DNA of 27,109 nt from Streptomyces sp. NRRL WC-3742 (GTDB lineage: Bacteria > Actinomycetota > Actinomycetes > Streptomycetales > Streptomycetaceae), in contig NZ_JOCF01000089.1 of the NCBI RefSeq assembly GCF_000720635.1, positions 1 through 27,109 of the forward strand, given 5' to 3'. The notes beneath the pieces were generated by a model. The model saw nothing but the letters and a program-made list of their open reading frames with translations. It was not told where the DNA came from and searched no databases. Numbering within the stretch: position 1 is the stretch's first letter; each line of letters opens with the position of its first letter. Positions 1 through 8,084 of the stretch are shown piece by piece. Both the position numbers and the translations under genes were made by a program.

Positions 1-35
1 CCTCGGCACCGCCGATGCACGCACCCATGGGGGCA

Positions 36-60
36 CCTCCCGGCCGAAGGCTGGGGGAGC
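36..60. repeat. Imperfect hairpin downstream of the DUF2510 gene
   Basis: CTCCC at 37-41 can pair with GGGAG at 55-59, with a partly paired GGCC-GAA-GGCT interior. It resembles the C/G-rich hairpins common between Streptomyces genes and lies about 65 nt past the stop of the minus-strand gene, so it may be a terminator. The stem is imperfect and has no T-run. The rest of 1-123 shows no gene. Confidence 0.35.
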
Positions 61-123
61 CGCCCACTGATCCGACGTGATCCGAAAGACACGACCTAGT
101 GCCGCGTCAGGCACCGGGACTGC

Positions 124-1155
124 TCAGACCGTGCTGCCGGCCGAGCCGTCCTTGGCGATGCCCTTGAGGATCTGGTCCAGCGAGGACGGGTCCGGCGCCT
201 GCGGGTCGTCGTCCACGCCGCCCTCGAAGACGACGTAGCCGCCGCCCTTCGCCGGGACGGCGGCCAGCAGCACGTAGCCCTGGGTGCCGTCCGAGGTGCG
301 CACGTGCCAGCGGGTGGCGTAGCCCGAGAACCCGGCGATGCCGACCGGACCGGAGCCGTTGTCGGTGTGGGTGGTGATGCCGGTGAAGATCTGCCCGGCG
401 TACGCGGGCATCGCGGCGTCGGCGGCGGCCTTGGCGGTGGCGCCCTGGATGAGGTCCTTCTCGACGGAGAACTGGCCGCGGATGCAGGCGCCGCCGCTCG
501 GGCAGGTGTAGCGGCCGCTGCCGAGGTAGACGGTGGAGTGCGCCGAGTTGGTGTTCGCGTCCCAGCCGTCGAGGACGGGCACGGTGATCGAGTGCTGGGT
601 GTCCGGGACGGTCGACTTGACGGTGGGCACCGGCCTGGGCGGGATCGCCGTGGTCGTCGGGTTGGGCCTGGGGGTGCGGGACTGCGTGGTGACGACGGGG
701 TTGGGCGTCGGGCCGACGACCGGCTCGCCGTCGTCGCTGCCTATGAGGAGGTACGCGGCGAGCGAGCCCACCACGACCACGCCGGCGGTGATGCCGGCGA
801 CCAGGCCCGCCCGCACCCGGCGGGGGGCCTGGGGCTGGTAGCCCGGGCCGGGGTAGCCGTAGCCCGGGGCGGCCGCGGCCGGGTAGCCGTAACCGGGGGT
901 GGCGGCGCCCGGGTAGCCGTAACCGGCGTCCTGCGGGCCGCCGTAGCCGTAGCCGGGCTGCGCGGCGGGCGGGGCCGGCTGGGGGCCCGGGGGCTGCCAG
1001 GGCTGGGTCGGGGCGTCGGCGAGCGGGGCGGCGCCGCCGTGCGGGAGCGGGCGCACCTGGTCCGTCCAGGTGTGGCCGTCCCACCAGCGCTCGTGACCGG
1101 GGGTGCCGTCCGCACCGGGGACCGGGTACCACCCGGGAGGCGTCGAGTTGCTCAC
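124..1155 (-). CDS. DUF2510-domain membrane protein with YGYPG repeats
   Basis: A 343-aa protein of unknown function, probably membrane-anchored with its C-terminal part outside the cell. Residues 6-35 (PPGWYPVPG...ERWWDGHTWT) are a typical DUF2510 motif, a short Trp/Pro-rich cytoplasmic module of actinobacteria. Residues 38-112 are Pro/Ala-rich and carry four YGYPG-like repeats (about 69-103). Residues 116-139 form one hydrophobic membrane helix. A Pro/Thr linker follows, then an extracytoplasmic domain of about 170 aa with two Cys (TCPSGGACIRG). The start is GTG, with no Shine-Dalgarno sequence; a TAGCGT hexamer six bases upstream suggests a leaderless transcript. Neighbours give no functional clue. 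The domain call is firm and the role is unknown. Confidence 0.85.
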   Translation of the reverse strand: MSNSTPPGWYPVPGADGTPGHERWWDGHTWTDQVRPLPHGGAAPLADAPTQPWQPPGPQPAPPAAQPGYGYGGPQDAGYGYPGAATPGYGYPAAAAPGYGYPGPGYQPQAPRRVRAGLVAGITAGVVVVGSLAAYLLIGSDDGEPVVGPTPNPVVTTQSRTPRPNPTTTAIPPRPVPTVKSTVPDTQHSITVPVLDGWDANTNSAHSTVYLGSGRYTCPSGGACIRGQFSVEKDLIQGATAKAAADAAMPAYAGQIFTGITTHTDNGSGPVGIAGFSGYATRWHVRTSDGTQGYVLLAAVPAKGGGYVVFEGGVDDDPQAPDPSSLDQILKGIAKDGSAGSTV

Positions 1156-1161
1156 GGGCGT

Positions 1162-1167
1162 ACGCTA
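1162..1167 (-). promoter_or_regulatory. -10 element, leaderless promoter of the DUF2510 gene
   Basis: Read on the minus strand this is TAGCGT, matching the actinobacterial -10 pattern TANNNT, six bases before the GTG start at 1155. No ribosome site is present. No convincing -35 was found. Confidence 0.5.
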
Positions 1168-1270
1168 CCCGGCGCGGTGCAGGTCGAGACAGCGCGGTTG
1201 TGTCACGACTCTGCACCACCGGGGCGGGGCCCTGACGGTTCGTCAGTTCTGCTCGGTTCCGCCCGGCTCC

Positions 1271-1340
1271 GCCCGTTCAGTTCGGCTCAGTTCAGCTTCG
1301 TTCGGCTTCGTTCGGCTCAGTTCAGCTTCGTTCGGCCGTG
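1271..1340. repeat. 10-bp tandem repeat (TTCGGCTCAG / TTCAGCTTCG)
   Basis: Seven consecutive 10-bp units are variants of TTCGGCTCAG. At a higher level, 1281-1310 and 1311-1340 are 30-bp copies matching at 27 of 30 positions. The repeat runs into the 3' end of the GNAT gene, so that gene's last codons and stop lie inside it. Confidence 0.8.
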
Positions 1341-1828
1341 AGCCTGCGGGCCATCCACACGTCGTCCACGTACGTTCCGTCGATCAGGAACTCCTCGGCG
1401 AGGGTGCCCTCGACGGTGAAGCCGCAGCTCTCGTAGAGGCGGCGGGCGGGGGCGTTCCAGCCGAGCACGCGCAGGGTCAGCTTGCGGGCGCCCTCGGCGC
1501 GGGCCGCCTCGCAGGCCGCCTCGACGAGGCGGCGGCCGATGCCCCGGCCGCGGGCGGCACCGTCCACGGCGAGGCCCTGGATCTGGCGGACGTGCCGGTT
1601 GCAGGCCAGCGGGGTCGGGGGCACCTGGCGGACGTAGCCGACGATCCGGCCGCCGAGGACGGCCACCACGTAGTGCTCCGGGAGGTGTTGCTCGTCGAAG
1701 ACCGTGTCGGCCTCGCGCGGCCCGGGGCTGACGTCGGAGAGGGTGGACCAGGCGGCACGGTCGACGGTGGCGAGGTCCTGGTCGTCCTCGGGGCGGGCGG
1801 GTCGGATGATCAGTTCGTCGTCGGGCAT
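1322..1828 (-). CDS. GNAT family N-acetyltransferase
   Basis: A 168-aa protein that should transfer an acetyl group from acetyl-CoA to an unidentified amine substrate in the cytoplasm. The GNAT fold is shown by IQGLAVDGAARGRGIGRRLVEAA, where RGRGIG is the acetyl-CoA pyrophosphate-binding R/QxxGxG/A motif, and by the late NAPARRLYESCGF motif. The length is normal for a single GNAT domain. I chose the ATG at 1828 (MPDDELIIRPA) because a conserved beta-1 strand starts there, although the frame stays open upstream across the divergent gene. A TAGGCT hexamer lies seven bases before this ATG and no ribosome site is seen, suggesting leaderless translation. It is divergent from the TIGR01777 gene, 64 bp away. 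The last four codons and stop (AERS) lie in a 10-bp tandem repeat. Confidence 0.88.
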   Translation of the reverse strand: MPDDELIIRPARPEDDQDLATVDRAAWSTLSDVSPGPREADTVFDEQHLPEHYVVAVLGGRIVGYVRQVPPTPLACNRHVRQIQGLAVDGAARGRGIGRRLVEAACEAARAEGARKLTLRVLGWNAPARRLYESCGFTVEGTLAEEFLIDGTYVDDVWMARRLTAERS

Positions 1829-1835
1829 GCGCGCC

Positions 1836-1841
1836 AGCCTA
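1836..1841 (-). promoter_or_regulatory. -10 element, leaderless promoter of the GNAT gene
   Basis: TAGGCT on the minus strand lies seven bases before the ATG at 1828. The placement matches a transcript that starts at or next to the start codon. Confidence 0.4.
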
Positions 1842-1892
1842 ATGATCGCGTGTGCGGGCGTGAGCTGAACAAAGGGCTGCGAGGATGGGCGC

Positions 1893-2798
1893 ATGCGCAT
1901 CGCTGTCACGGGCTCCACGGGATTGATCGGCTCCGCACTCGTCCGCTCCCTGCTGGCGGACGGCCACGAGGTGGTGCGGCTCGTCCGGCGCCGCTCCCGC
2001 ACCGGGCCGCAGTCCGACGGCAGTACGGCCATCGGCTGGAACCCGCTGCTCGGCCAGGTCGAGCGCGAGGGGCTGGCCGGGGTCGAGGCGGTGGTGCACC
2101 TGGCGGGCGCCGGGGTCGGGGACCGGCGGTGGTCGGAGCCGTACAAGCGGGAGATCCGGGAGAGCCGGGTCCTGGGCACCGAGACGCTGTCCGTCGCGCT
2201 GGCCGAGCTCGAGGAGCCGCCGAGGGTGCTGGTCAGCGCCTCCGCCGTCGGCTGGTACGGGCAGACCGGGGACGAGGTGATCGACGAGGACTCCCCCGCC
2301 GGGGACGACTTCCTGGCCGAGGTGTGCGTGGAGTGGGAGGCCGCGGCCCGGCCGGCCGAGCGGGCCGGGATCAGGGTCGTCCACCCGCGCACCGGGCTGG
2401 TGCTGTCCCCGGCGGGCGGCGCCGGGGCTCGGCTGTTCCCGCTGTTCAGGCTGGGCCTGGGCGGGCGGCTCGGCAGCGGGCGGCAGTACTGGAGCTTCAT
2501 CTCGCTGGCCGACGAGGTCGCCGCGCTGCGGTTCCTGATCGACCGGGAGGACCTGTCGGGCGCGTTCAACCTGACGGCTCCCGAGCCGGTGACCAACGCC
2601 GAGCTGACGGCGGCGCTCGGGCGGGCGCTGCGGCGGCCGACCCCGTTCCCGGTGCCGGAGGCGGTGCTGCGGGCGGTGCTCGGGGATCTGTCGGTGGAGG
2701 TGATCGGCAGTCACCGGGTGGTGCCGCGGCGGCTGCTGGAGGCGGGGTTCCGCTTCGCGCACCCGGACGTGGACTCGGCGGTGCGGGCGGCGCTGTAG
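1893..2798 (+). CDS. TIGR01777 family (SDR39U1-like) epimerase/oxidoreductase
   Basis: A 301-aa protein of the extended short-chain dehydrogenase superfamily, TIGR01777/SDR39U1 group (E. coli YfcH type). It begins with the NAD(P)-binding motif MRIAVTGSTGLIGS. Family signatures follow in order: AIGWNP near residue 47, the VVHLAGAGVGDRRW block, LVSASAVGWYG, and SLADEVAALRFLI. The C-terminal VIGSHRVVPRRLLEAGFRFAHPD matches the DUF1731 tail of the family. The length matches the usual ~300 aa. The substrate is not known for this family. A ribosome site GAGGATGGG (1881-1889) precedes the ATG. The gene is divergent from the GNAT gene and followed by a small hairpin. Confidence 0.92.
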   Translation: MRIAVTGSTGLIGSALVRSLLADGHEVVRLVRRRSRTGPQSDGSTAIGWNPLLGQVEREGLAGVEAVVHLAGAGVGDRRWSEPYKREIRESRVLGTETLSVALAELEEPPRVLVSASAVGWYGQTGDEVIDEDSPAGDDFLAEVCVEWEAAARPAERAGIRVVHPRTGLVLSPAGGAGARLFPLFRLGLGGRLGSGRQYWSFISLADEVAALRFLIDREDLSGAFNLTAPEPVTNAELTAALGRALRRPTPFPVPEAVLRAVLGDLSVEVIGSHRVVPRRLLEAGFRFAHPDVDSAVRAAL

Positions 2799-2805
2799 TC
2801 GCGGG

Positions 2806-2820
2806 CGTACCTCGGGTACG
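2806..2820 (+). terminator. Small hairpin after the TIGR01777 gene
   Basis: CGTACC-TCG-GGTACG is a perfect 6-bp stem with a 3-nt loop, 8 nt past the stop codon, with no T-run. A second palindrome, CCCTGGCCAGGG, follows at 2828-2839. The rest of the 353-bp gap up to 3151 holds no gene that I can support. Confidence 0.4.
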
Positions 2821-3151
2821 ACATGCGCCCTGGCCAGGGGCATATGCGGATCGGGGGCGGGATGCGGGCGCGGTGGGGCTCCGGAGGGGGGCGCACGGGA
2901 GCACACGGCGGGCGCGTCGCACGCCCCCGGTGACCGTACGCGCCCGCCCGCCCCGGAACCCGGCTGCCAGGGCGCACTGTCCGTGACCGCGCCCCCACCC
3001 GGCGCCGCACGACCCCTCCTGACCCCTGGATCGAGTCCGATGCGTCTGTCTGATGCTCACATCGACTGGGCATCACATCGTCGGACCGTGCCCGGCACCC
3101 CGCTGCCCGCGTAGGCCGGAGCCCCGGGAACCCCAGGGAGGGAGCACCCCA

Positions 3152-4483
3152 GTGCCCACGTACGACTTCACCCGCCGCACCCGCCGACCGTCCGACCCGG
3201 ACGTCGTCGTGGTCGGCGCCGGACTCGCGGGCCTGGCCGCCGCCCGCGCGCTGACCGGCCAAGGACTCACCGTCCAGGTCCTGGAGACCACCGAGCGCAT
3301 AGGCGGCCGCATGGCCACCCGCGAACAGGACGGATTCCGGCTCGACGACGGCAGCCGCCTCCTGAACACCGCCTACCCCGAGCTGCGGCGCGCGCTCGAC
3401 CTCGACCGCCTGGACCTGCGCCTGCTCGCACCCGGCGTGCTCGTCCACAGCGCCGGACGCCGCTACCGCGCCGGCGACCCCCAGCTCACCACCGCGCGGC
3501 AGGCCGCCACCCGCGCCCCGCTCGGCAGCCCGCTCGACAAGGCCCGGCTCGGCAGCCGCCTCGGCCGGCTCGCCGCCACCCCGGCCGCCCGGCTCCTGGC
3601 CCGCCCGGAGACCACCGCCGCCCGCGCGCTCGCCGGCCACGGGCTCGCCCCGCGCACCGTCGACGGCTTCCTGCGCCCCTTGCTCAGCGCGCTGCTCGGC
3701 GACCCGGCCCTCGGGACCAGCAGCCGGGTCGCCGACCTGGTGCTGCGCTCCTACGCGCGCGGCCGGCTCTGTCTGCCCGCCGGCGGGATCGCGGCCGTCC
3801 CGGCCCAGCTGGCCGACGCGCTGCCCGCCGGAACCGTGCGCACCGGGGTGCGGGTCACCTCGATCGCCGCCGACGGCGTGGAGACCGCCGCGCACGGGCG
3901 GATCGGCGCGCAGGCCGTCGTGGTCGCCACCGACGCCCGCTCCGCCGCCGACCTGCTGCCCGGGCTGCGGGTGCCGGACTTCCACCCCGTCACCACCTTC
4001 TTCCACGCCGCCGACCGCACGCCGCTGGGCGAGGCCGTGCTGCTGCTGGACGGCGACCGGCCCGGCGGGCACCCGCCGCTGGTGTCGCACTCGCTGGTGC
4101 TCAGCGAACTGCACGCCTCGTACGCGCCGGACGGCCAGGCGCTCATCGCCACCACCGTGCTCGGGCGGCGCTCCTTCGACGCGGGCGGGCCCGCCGGGCT
4201 GGAGCCCGCCGTCCGGGCCCGGCTCTCGGAGCTGTACGGCACCTCGGCGGCGGGCTGGCAGTTCCTGAGCGTGCGGCACGTCCCGGACGCGCTGCCCGCG
4301 ATGCCGCCGCCGCACAACCTGCGCCGGCCCGTACGGCTGGTGGCCGGGCTGTACGTCGCCGGGGACCACCGGGACAGCAGCACCGTGCAGGGCGCGCTGG
4401 TCTCCGGGCGGCGGGCCGCGCGGGCGGTCCTGGGCGACCTGGGGCTCCCGGCCTCCGAGCAGGAGGCGGAGGCCGCGGCCTGA
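3152..4483 (+). CDS. FAD-dependent oxidoreductase, flavin amine-oxidase-like
   Basis: A 443-aa soluble flavoprotein. Residues 17-45 form the Rossmann FAD-binding segment with GAGLAG (22-27) and a downstream acidic residue (VLETTERIGGRMAT), the signature of the amine oxidase / protoporphyrinogen oxidase / phytoene desaturase superfamily. The C-terminal LYVAGDHRDSSTVQGALVSG is the second FAD contact (GD motif plus helix cap) of that superfamily. The substrate cannot be read from the sequence. I chose the GTG at 3152 because a strong ribosome site (AGGGAGGGA, 3135-3143) precedes it by 8 nt and the Rossmann strand begins soon after; an upstream in-frame ATG at 3053 lacks support. The antiporter follows 169 bp downstream, so co-transcription is possible but not shown. 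Confidence 0.88.
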   Translation: MPTYDFTRRTRRPSDPDVVVVGAGLAGLAAARALTGQGLTVQVLETTERIGGRMATREQDGFRLDDGSRLLNTAYPELRRALDLDRLDLRLLAPGVLVHSAGRRYRAGDPQLTTARQAATRAPLGSPLDKARLGSRLGRLAATPAARLLARPETTAARALAGHGLAPRTVDGFLRPLLSALLGDPALGTSSRVADLVLRSYARGRLCLPAGGIAAVPAQLADALPAGTVRTGVRVTSIAADGVETAAHGRIGAQAVVVATDARSAADLLPGLRVPDFHPVTTFFHAADRTPLGEAVLLLDGDRPGGHPPLVSHSLVLSELHASYAPDGQALIATTVLGRRSFDAGGPAGLEPAVRARLSELYGTSAAGWQFLSVRHVPDALPAMPPPHNLRRPVRLVAGLYVAGDHRDSSTVQGALVSGRRAARAVLGDLGLPASEQEAEAAA

Positions 4484-4563
4484 GACCTGCTCGGAGGCCG
4501 GTTGCGGCCTCAAGGGGTTCGGCCTGCGGGGTTGCGGGCGGGCGGCGTGTCAGGATGCCGGAC

Positions 4564-4656
4564 ATGACCGTTCTGACCGCTCATCGGATGATTCTGATGA
4601 TTTCGCCTCCTCCGATGGCCCGCAGGGCCTCGGCCGTTCGGCCGGTGTCCCGATGA
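4564..4656 (+). CDS. Possible 30-codon upstream reading frame coupled to the antiporter
   Basis: ATG at 4564 opens a frame encoding MTVLTAHRMILMI... (30 aa) that ends at TGA 4654-4656. Its stop overlaps the antiporter start as ATGA. An AGGA sequence lies about 8 nt upstream. The antiporter itself has no ribosome site, so translational coupling through this frame would explain how it is translated. Against this, the third-codon GC content is unusually low for this genome and I recognise no family. Treat it as a candidate leader peptide. Confidence 0.35.
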   Translation: MTVLTAHRMILMISPPPMARRASAVRPVSR

Positions 4657-5882
4657 GCGCCGGGGCCTCCCAGCCGCTGGCGCTGATCCTGATCCCCGCG
4701 GCGGCCGTGGCCGCGCCGCTCCTCGCGGACCGGCTGCTGCGGTGGATCGCCGTCCCGACGGTCGTGTTCGAGATCGTGCTCGGCGTCCTCATCGGCCCGG
4801 ACGTCCTGGACTGGGCGCACGTCGACGGCCTGGTCGGCTCGCTCTCCCAGTTCGGCCTGGCCATGCTGATGTTCCTGGCCGGCTACGAGATCGACTTCGC
4901 CAGGCTGCGCGGCGGCCCGCTCAGACGGGCGGGCGCCGCGTGGCTGGTCTCGCTGGTGCTGGCGCTCGGAGTGGGCGCGCTCGTCAACGACGTCCCCCTC
5001 AACGGCGCCTTCGCCGGGCTCGCGCTCACCACCACCGCGCTCGGCACGATCCTGCCGATCCTGCGCGACTCCGGCGAACTGTCCACACCCTTCGGCTCGT
5101 TGGTGATGGCCACCGGGGCGGTGGGCGAGTTCGCGCCGATCATCGCGGTCGCCGCCCTGCTCAGCGGCAACTCCCCGGCCCGCACGGCCGTCATCCTCGG
5201 CGCCTTCGCCGTGATCACCGCCGTGGCCGTGCTCGGGGCGCGCCGGCCGCGCCCCGCCTGGGTGACCCGGCTGATCGAGCGCACGCTCCGTACGTCCGGG
5301 CAGTTCGCGATCCGGACGGTGATCCTGGTGCTCGCCACGATGGTCGCCGCCGCGCTCTGGCTCGACCTGGACATGCTGCTCGGCGCCTTCACCGCCGGGA
5401 TCGTCTCCCGGCTGCTGCTCTCGGACATCCGGCAGGCCGAGGAGGAGGTGATCGAGGCCAAGCTGGAGAGCATCGGCTTCGGCTTCCTGGTGCCGGTGTT
5501 CTTCGTGGTCAGCGGGATGAAGTTCGACCTGGACGCGCTGCTGGACGACCCGGGCACGCTGCTGCTCGTCCCGGTGTTCCTGCTCCTGCTGCTCGCCGTG
5601 CGCGGGGTGCCGGCCGCTCTGCTGGCCCCGGCGGGGCTCGGGCCGCGGGACCGTACGGCGCTCGGGCTGTACGGGGCGACGGCGCTGCCGCTGGTCGTGG
5701 TGATCACCACCATCGAGGTGGACGCCGGGCACCTGCGCTCCTCGACGGCGGCGGCGCTGGTGGGCGCCGGGATGCTGTCCGTGCTGGCGTTCCCGCTGGC
5801 GGCGCAGCGGGTGCGCGGCGGCGCCCGGCCCTCGGCGCCCGCCGGGGACGGGCGGGCGAGGGTCCGGGCCGAGAGCTGGTGA
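4653..5882 (+). CDS. Cation:proton antiporter (CPA2 / Kef-type)
   Basis: A 409-aa integral membrane protein expected to exchange Na+ or K+ for protons across the cytoplasmic membrane. About a dozen hydrophobic segments cover residues 5-385. The early segment VVFEIVLGVLIGPDVLDWA matches the conserved LGxxLGP(D)V region of the Na+/H+ exchanger (PF00999) superfamily, followed by FGLAMLMFLAGYEID, which contains the FLAGxEI motif. A later segment, GFGFLVPVFFVVSGMKFDLDAL, matches the conserved VPxFFVxxGM block. There is no C-terminal TrkA-N domain, so regulatory nucleotide binding is absent. The cation cannot be decided. The ATG at 4653 lacks a Shine-Dalgarno sequence and overlaps the stop of a 30-codon upstream frame. 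Confidence 0.9.
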   Translation: MSAGASQPLALILIPAAAVAAPLLADRLLRWIAVPTVVFEIVLGVLIGPDVLDWAHVDGLVGSLSQFGLAMLMFLAGYEIDFARLRGGPLRRAGAAWLVSLVLALGVGALVNDVPLNGAFAGLALTTTALGTILPILRDSGELSTPFGSLVMATGAVGEFAPIIAVAALLSGNSPARTAVILGAFAVITAVAVLGARRPRPAWVTRLIERTLRTSGQFAIRTVILVLATMVAAALWLDLDMLLGAFTAGIVSRLLLSDIRQAEEEVIEAKLESIGFGFLVPVFFVVSGMKFDLDALLDDPGTLLLVPVFLLLLLAVRGVPAALLAPAGLGPRDRTALGLYGATALPLVVVITTIEVDAGHLRSSTAAALVGAGMLSVLAFPLAAQRVRGGARPSAPAGDGRARVRAESW

Positions 5883-5921
5883 TCCCGGCCCGGTGTCGGA
5901 TCCTTCGGGTGTCGCGCCCTG

Positions 5922-7775
5922 TCAGATGATGCCCGCCTGGCGGGCCGTCTCCTCGAAGGCCCGCGCCACCTGGCTGCCCCGGTACGGGGTGAGACGGCGG
6001 TGGAAGTCGCGGACGTACTCCAGCGAGCGGGCCGATCGCATCTCCCCCGCCGCCCGCAGCGCGTCGGTGGCCATGGTGCAGGCTTCGTCGAGGTCCCCCA
6101 TGCCGAGCCGGGCGGTGGCCAGCACCAGTCGGCAGAAGATCCGGCTGCGGGCGTAGGCGGGCGAGCGCAGCCGCAGCGACTTCTCGGCGTGCTGGGCGCA
6201 GGTGCGCCACTGCTGGAGGTCGCGGTAGCAGTGGGCGAACTCGTCGGAGAGCTGCGCCTCGTCGAAGTACCGCGCCCAGGAGGAGAGTTCGTCGCCGCTG
6301 CGGGCGGCCGCGAGGGCCCGCTCGGAGCGTACGAGGGCGGTGGTGCAGGAGCGGACGTCGCCCAGCAGGCCGTGTCCGCGCGCCTCGGCGGCGTGCATCA
6401 GCGCCTGGACGGTGGGCGGCACGGCGGTGCCCACGCCCTGCTGGGCGACCCTGGCGAGCTGGACGGCCTCGCGGCCGTGGCCGAGGTGGACGGCCTGCTG
6501 GCTCATCGTCACCAGCACGTAGCCGCCGAGGGCGCGGTCCCCCGCGGCCTGGGACAGGCGCAGGGCCTGGACGAAGTAGCGCTGGGCGAGGCCGTGGGCG
6601 GCGATGTCGAAGGACGTCCAGCCGGCGAGCCGGGTGAGGTCGGCGACGGCGCCGAACAGGGCCCGGCCGATCTGCTCGCCGTAGCGGCCGCGCAGCATCG
6701 GCTCGGCCTCGCTCTCCAGGTAGCGGACCAGGGCCTGGCGGGCGTGGCCGCCGCCGTAGGCGTGGTCGAGCGCGCGGAAGAGGTCGCCGACGGCGCGGAT
6801 GGCGGCGATGTCGCCGCGGCCGACGCGCAGGGCGGGGCGGGTCTCGCGGGCGGCCGGGTCGGAGTACGGGGGCTCGACGGCGGCGGGCGGGCGGCGGCTC
6901 TGGGTGGGGACCCGGCCGATGGCGGCGGCGGTGCCGGTGGTGCGGGCGGTGGTGGCCGGGGTGGCGGGCACGCCCGGGGCCTGGCCGCGCGGCGGACCGG
7001 TGGGGGGCGCGCCGGGCCCGGTCGTGGCCGTGGTGGTGGCCGCGGCTGTCGCGTCCGGGCGGACCAGGGTGGAGCCGTCCCGGGCGACCCGCTCGTCGGT
7101 GCGGCCGATCAGCCAGTCCCGGCTGGGGACGACCAGGCCGGCCGGGGTGAAGGCGATCCGGCGCAGTTCGGACTGCGGGCCGTTGTCCTTGCGCCACATG
7201 CTCGCGACGATGTCCACCGCCTCCTGCGGGGTCTCGGCGAACTCCAGCCCGGCGTACACCGGGGCGCAGGCGTCGAGGCCGAGGTCCTGGGCGGTGAGGC
7301 GGCGGCCGAGGCGGCGGGTGAAGACCTCGGCGATCAGGGCCGGGGTGGCACCTCGGGGCTGCTGGCCCCGGAGCCAGCGGGTGACCGAGGTCTTGTCGTA
7401 GCGCAGGTCGAGGCCGTGTTCGAGGCCGAGCTGGTCGACGCGGCGGGCGAGGCCCGCGTGCGAGAAGCCGGCCTCCTCGATCAGGGCGGCGAGCTGGGCG
7501 TTCTGCGGCGTCGGGCCGGTGTGGGCCTTCGCGGCGGCCTCGGGCGCGGCGGGGTCGTGCCGGTCCTCGGGCGTGGCCTGCACCGGCAGCCGCAGCTCGT
7601 CGGCGGTCAGGACGTCGTCGGCGAGCACGTCCTCGACCAGGACGTCGTTGGTCAGGGTGTCGTCGGTCAGGGCGTCGGGGGCGTCCGGAAGGGCCCGGCC
7701 GACCGGACCTCGGTGCTGGCCGAGCGGGTCGAGCGGTCCGTACGCCGGGCTGTCGGTAGCAGGCCGTTGGGGCAT
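5922..7775 (-). CDS. NsdA-like regulator with HTH and TPR-type repeats
   Basis: A 617-aa cytoplasmic protein. Residues 91-165 contain a helix-turn-helix-like segment (ALIEEAGFSHAGLARRV ... YDKTSVTRWLRGQQPRG). About residues 330-600 form an Ala/Leu-rich helical array with LAQRYFVQALRLSQAAGDRALGGY, characteristic of TPR-like repeats. From memory, this architecture matches Streptomyces NsdA (a negative regulator of sporulation and antibiotic production) and its paralogues; equivalence of function is inference. Residues 37-61 carry an acidic pentapeptide repeat (units such as TNDVL, ADDVL), and an Ala/Thr/Pro/Gly-rich linker separates the two domains. The start at ATG 7775 is supported by GAGAGGTG 8-10 nt upstream; an in-frame ATG at 7937 has no ribosome site. 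It is divergent from the hydroxybutyrate genes. Confidence 0.85.
   Translation of the reverse strand: MPQRPATDSPAYGPLDPLGQHRGPVGRALPDAPDALTDDTLTNDVLVEDVLADDVLTADELRLPVQATPEDRHDPAAPEAAAKAHTGPTPQNAQLAALIEEAGFSHAGLARRVDQLGLEHGLDLRYDKTSVTRWLRGQQPRGATPALIAEVFTRRLGRRLTAQDLGLDACAPVYAGLEFAETPQEAVDIVASMWRKDNGPQSELRRIAFTPAGLVVPSRDWLIGRTDERVARDGSTLVRPDATAAATTTATTGPGAPPTGPPRGQAPGVPATPATTARTTGTAAAIGRVPTQSRRPPAAVEPPYSDPAARETRPALRVGRGDIAAIRAVGDLFRALDHAYGGGHARQALVRYLESEAEPMLRGRYGEQIGRALFGAVADLTRLAGWTSFDIAAHGLAQRYFVQALRLSQAAGDRALGGYVLVTMSQQAVHLGHGREAVQLARVAQQGVGTAVPPTVQALMHAAEARGHGLLGDVRSCTTALVRSERALAAARSGDELSSWARYFDEAQLSDEFAHCYRDLQQWRTCAQHAEKSLRLRSPAYARSRIFCRLVLATARLGMGDLDEACTMATDALRAAGEMRSARSLEYVRDFHRRLTPYRGSQVARAFEETARQAGII
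7593..7667 (-). repeat. 15-bp repeat encoding acidic pentapeptides
   Basis: Five consecutive pentapeptides of the form x-[DEN]-D-[VT]-L (residues 37-61 of the NsdA-like regulator) are encoded by imperfect 15-bp tandem repeats. They lie in the poorly conserved N-terminal extension before the HTH. Confidence 0.75.
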
Positions 7776-8043
7776 GTCAGTCAACACCTCTCGGACGTCG
7801 CACCGGGCTCTACCAGCGCTTCGGCTGCCTGGGGCGGCGCCCCCTGTCGGGAATCGGCGTGAATGTAGCGAGCATTCGGGCGCTATGGGTGGATCTGACC
7901 GAGCAATCCTCCGAACGGGTGAAGCAACCGCGCCCATTGTGGGGAAGCGAGGTCAGCGCGGGTTTGCCCTTCCGGGGGCGAACCGTCCCGCACCCCGCAT
8001 GGGGCTCACCGCCACAGTCCAGCGGGCTGCTGTAGCGCTCCGC

Positions 8044-8076
8044 CACATGGGAGCCGGGCCGCCGGATTCCTACCGT
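8044..8076 (+). promoter_or_regulatory. Promoter of the hydroxybutyrate dehydrogenase gene, shared motif
   Basis: CACATGGG (8044-8051), 15 bases, then TTCCTACC (8067-8074). The same two blocks with the same spacing precede the transporter gene. TACCGT (8071-8076) is a good -10 hexamer eight bases before the ATG at 8085, so the mRNA is probably leaderless. CACATGGG lies near position -40 and could be a -35 region or an operator. The rest of the 309-bp divergent gap (7776-8084) shows no gene. Confidence 0.55.
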
Positions 8077-8084
8077 TCTCGACC

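Noticed and set aside
1893..2596. Longer GNAT protein starting inside the divergent epimerase gene
   Set aside because: The extension is Ser/Arg/Pro shadow sequence opposite the epimerase. The GNAT fold starts at 1828, next to a -10 element.
2711..4513. 600-codon open frame on the minus strand opposite the FAD oxidoreductase
   Set aside because: It is an antisense shadow of GC-rich codons, with low-complexity Gly/Arg/Ala/Pro composition, no motif and no ribosome site.
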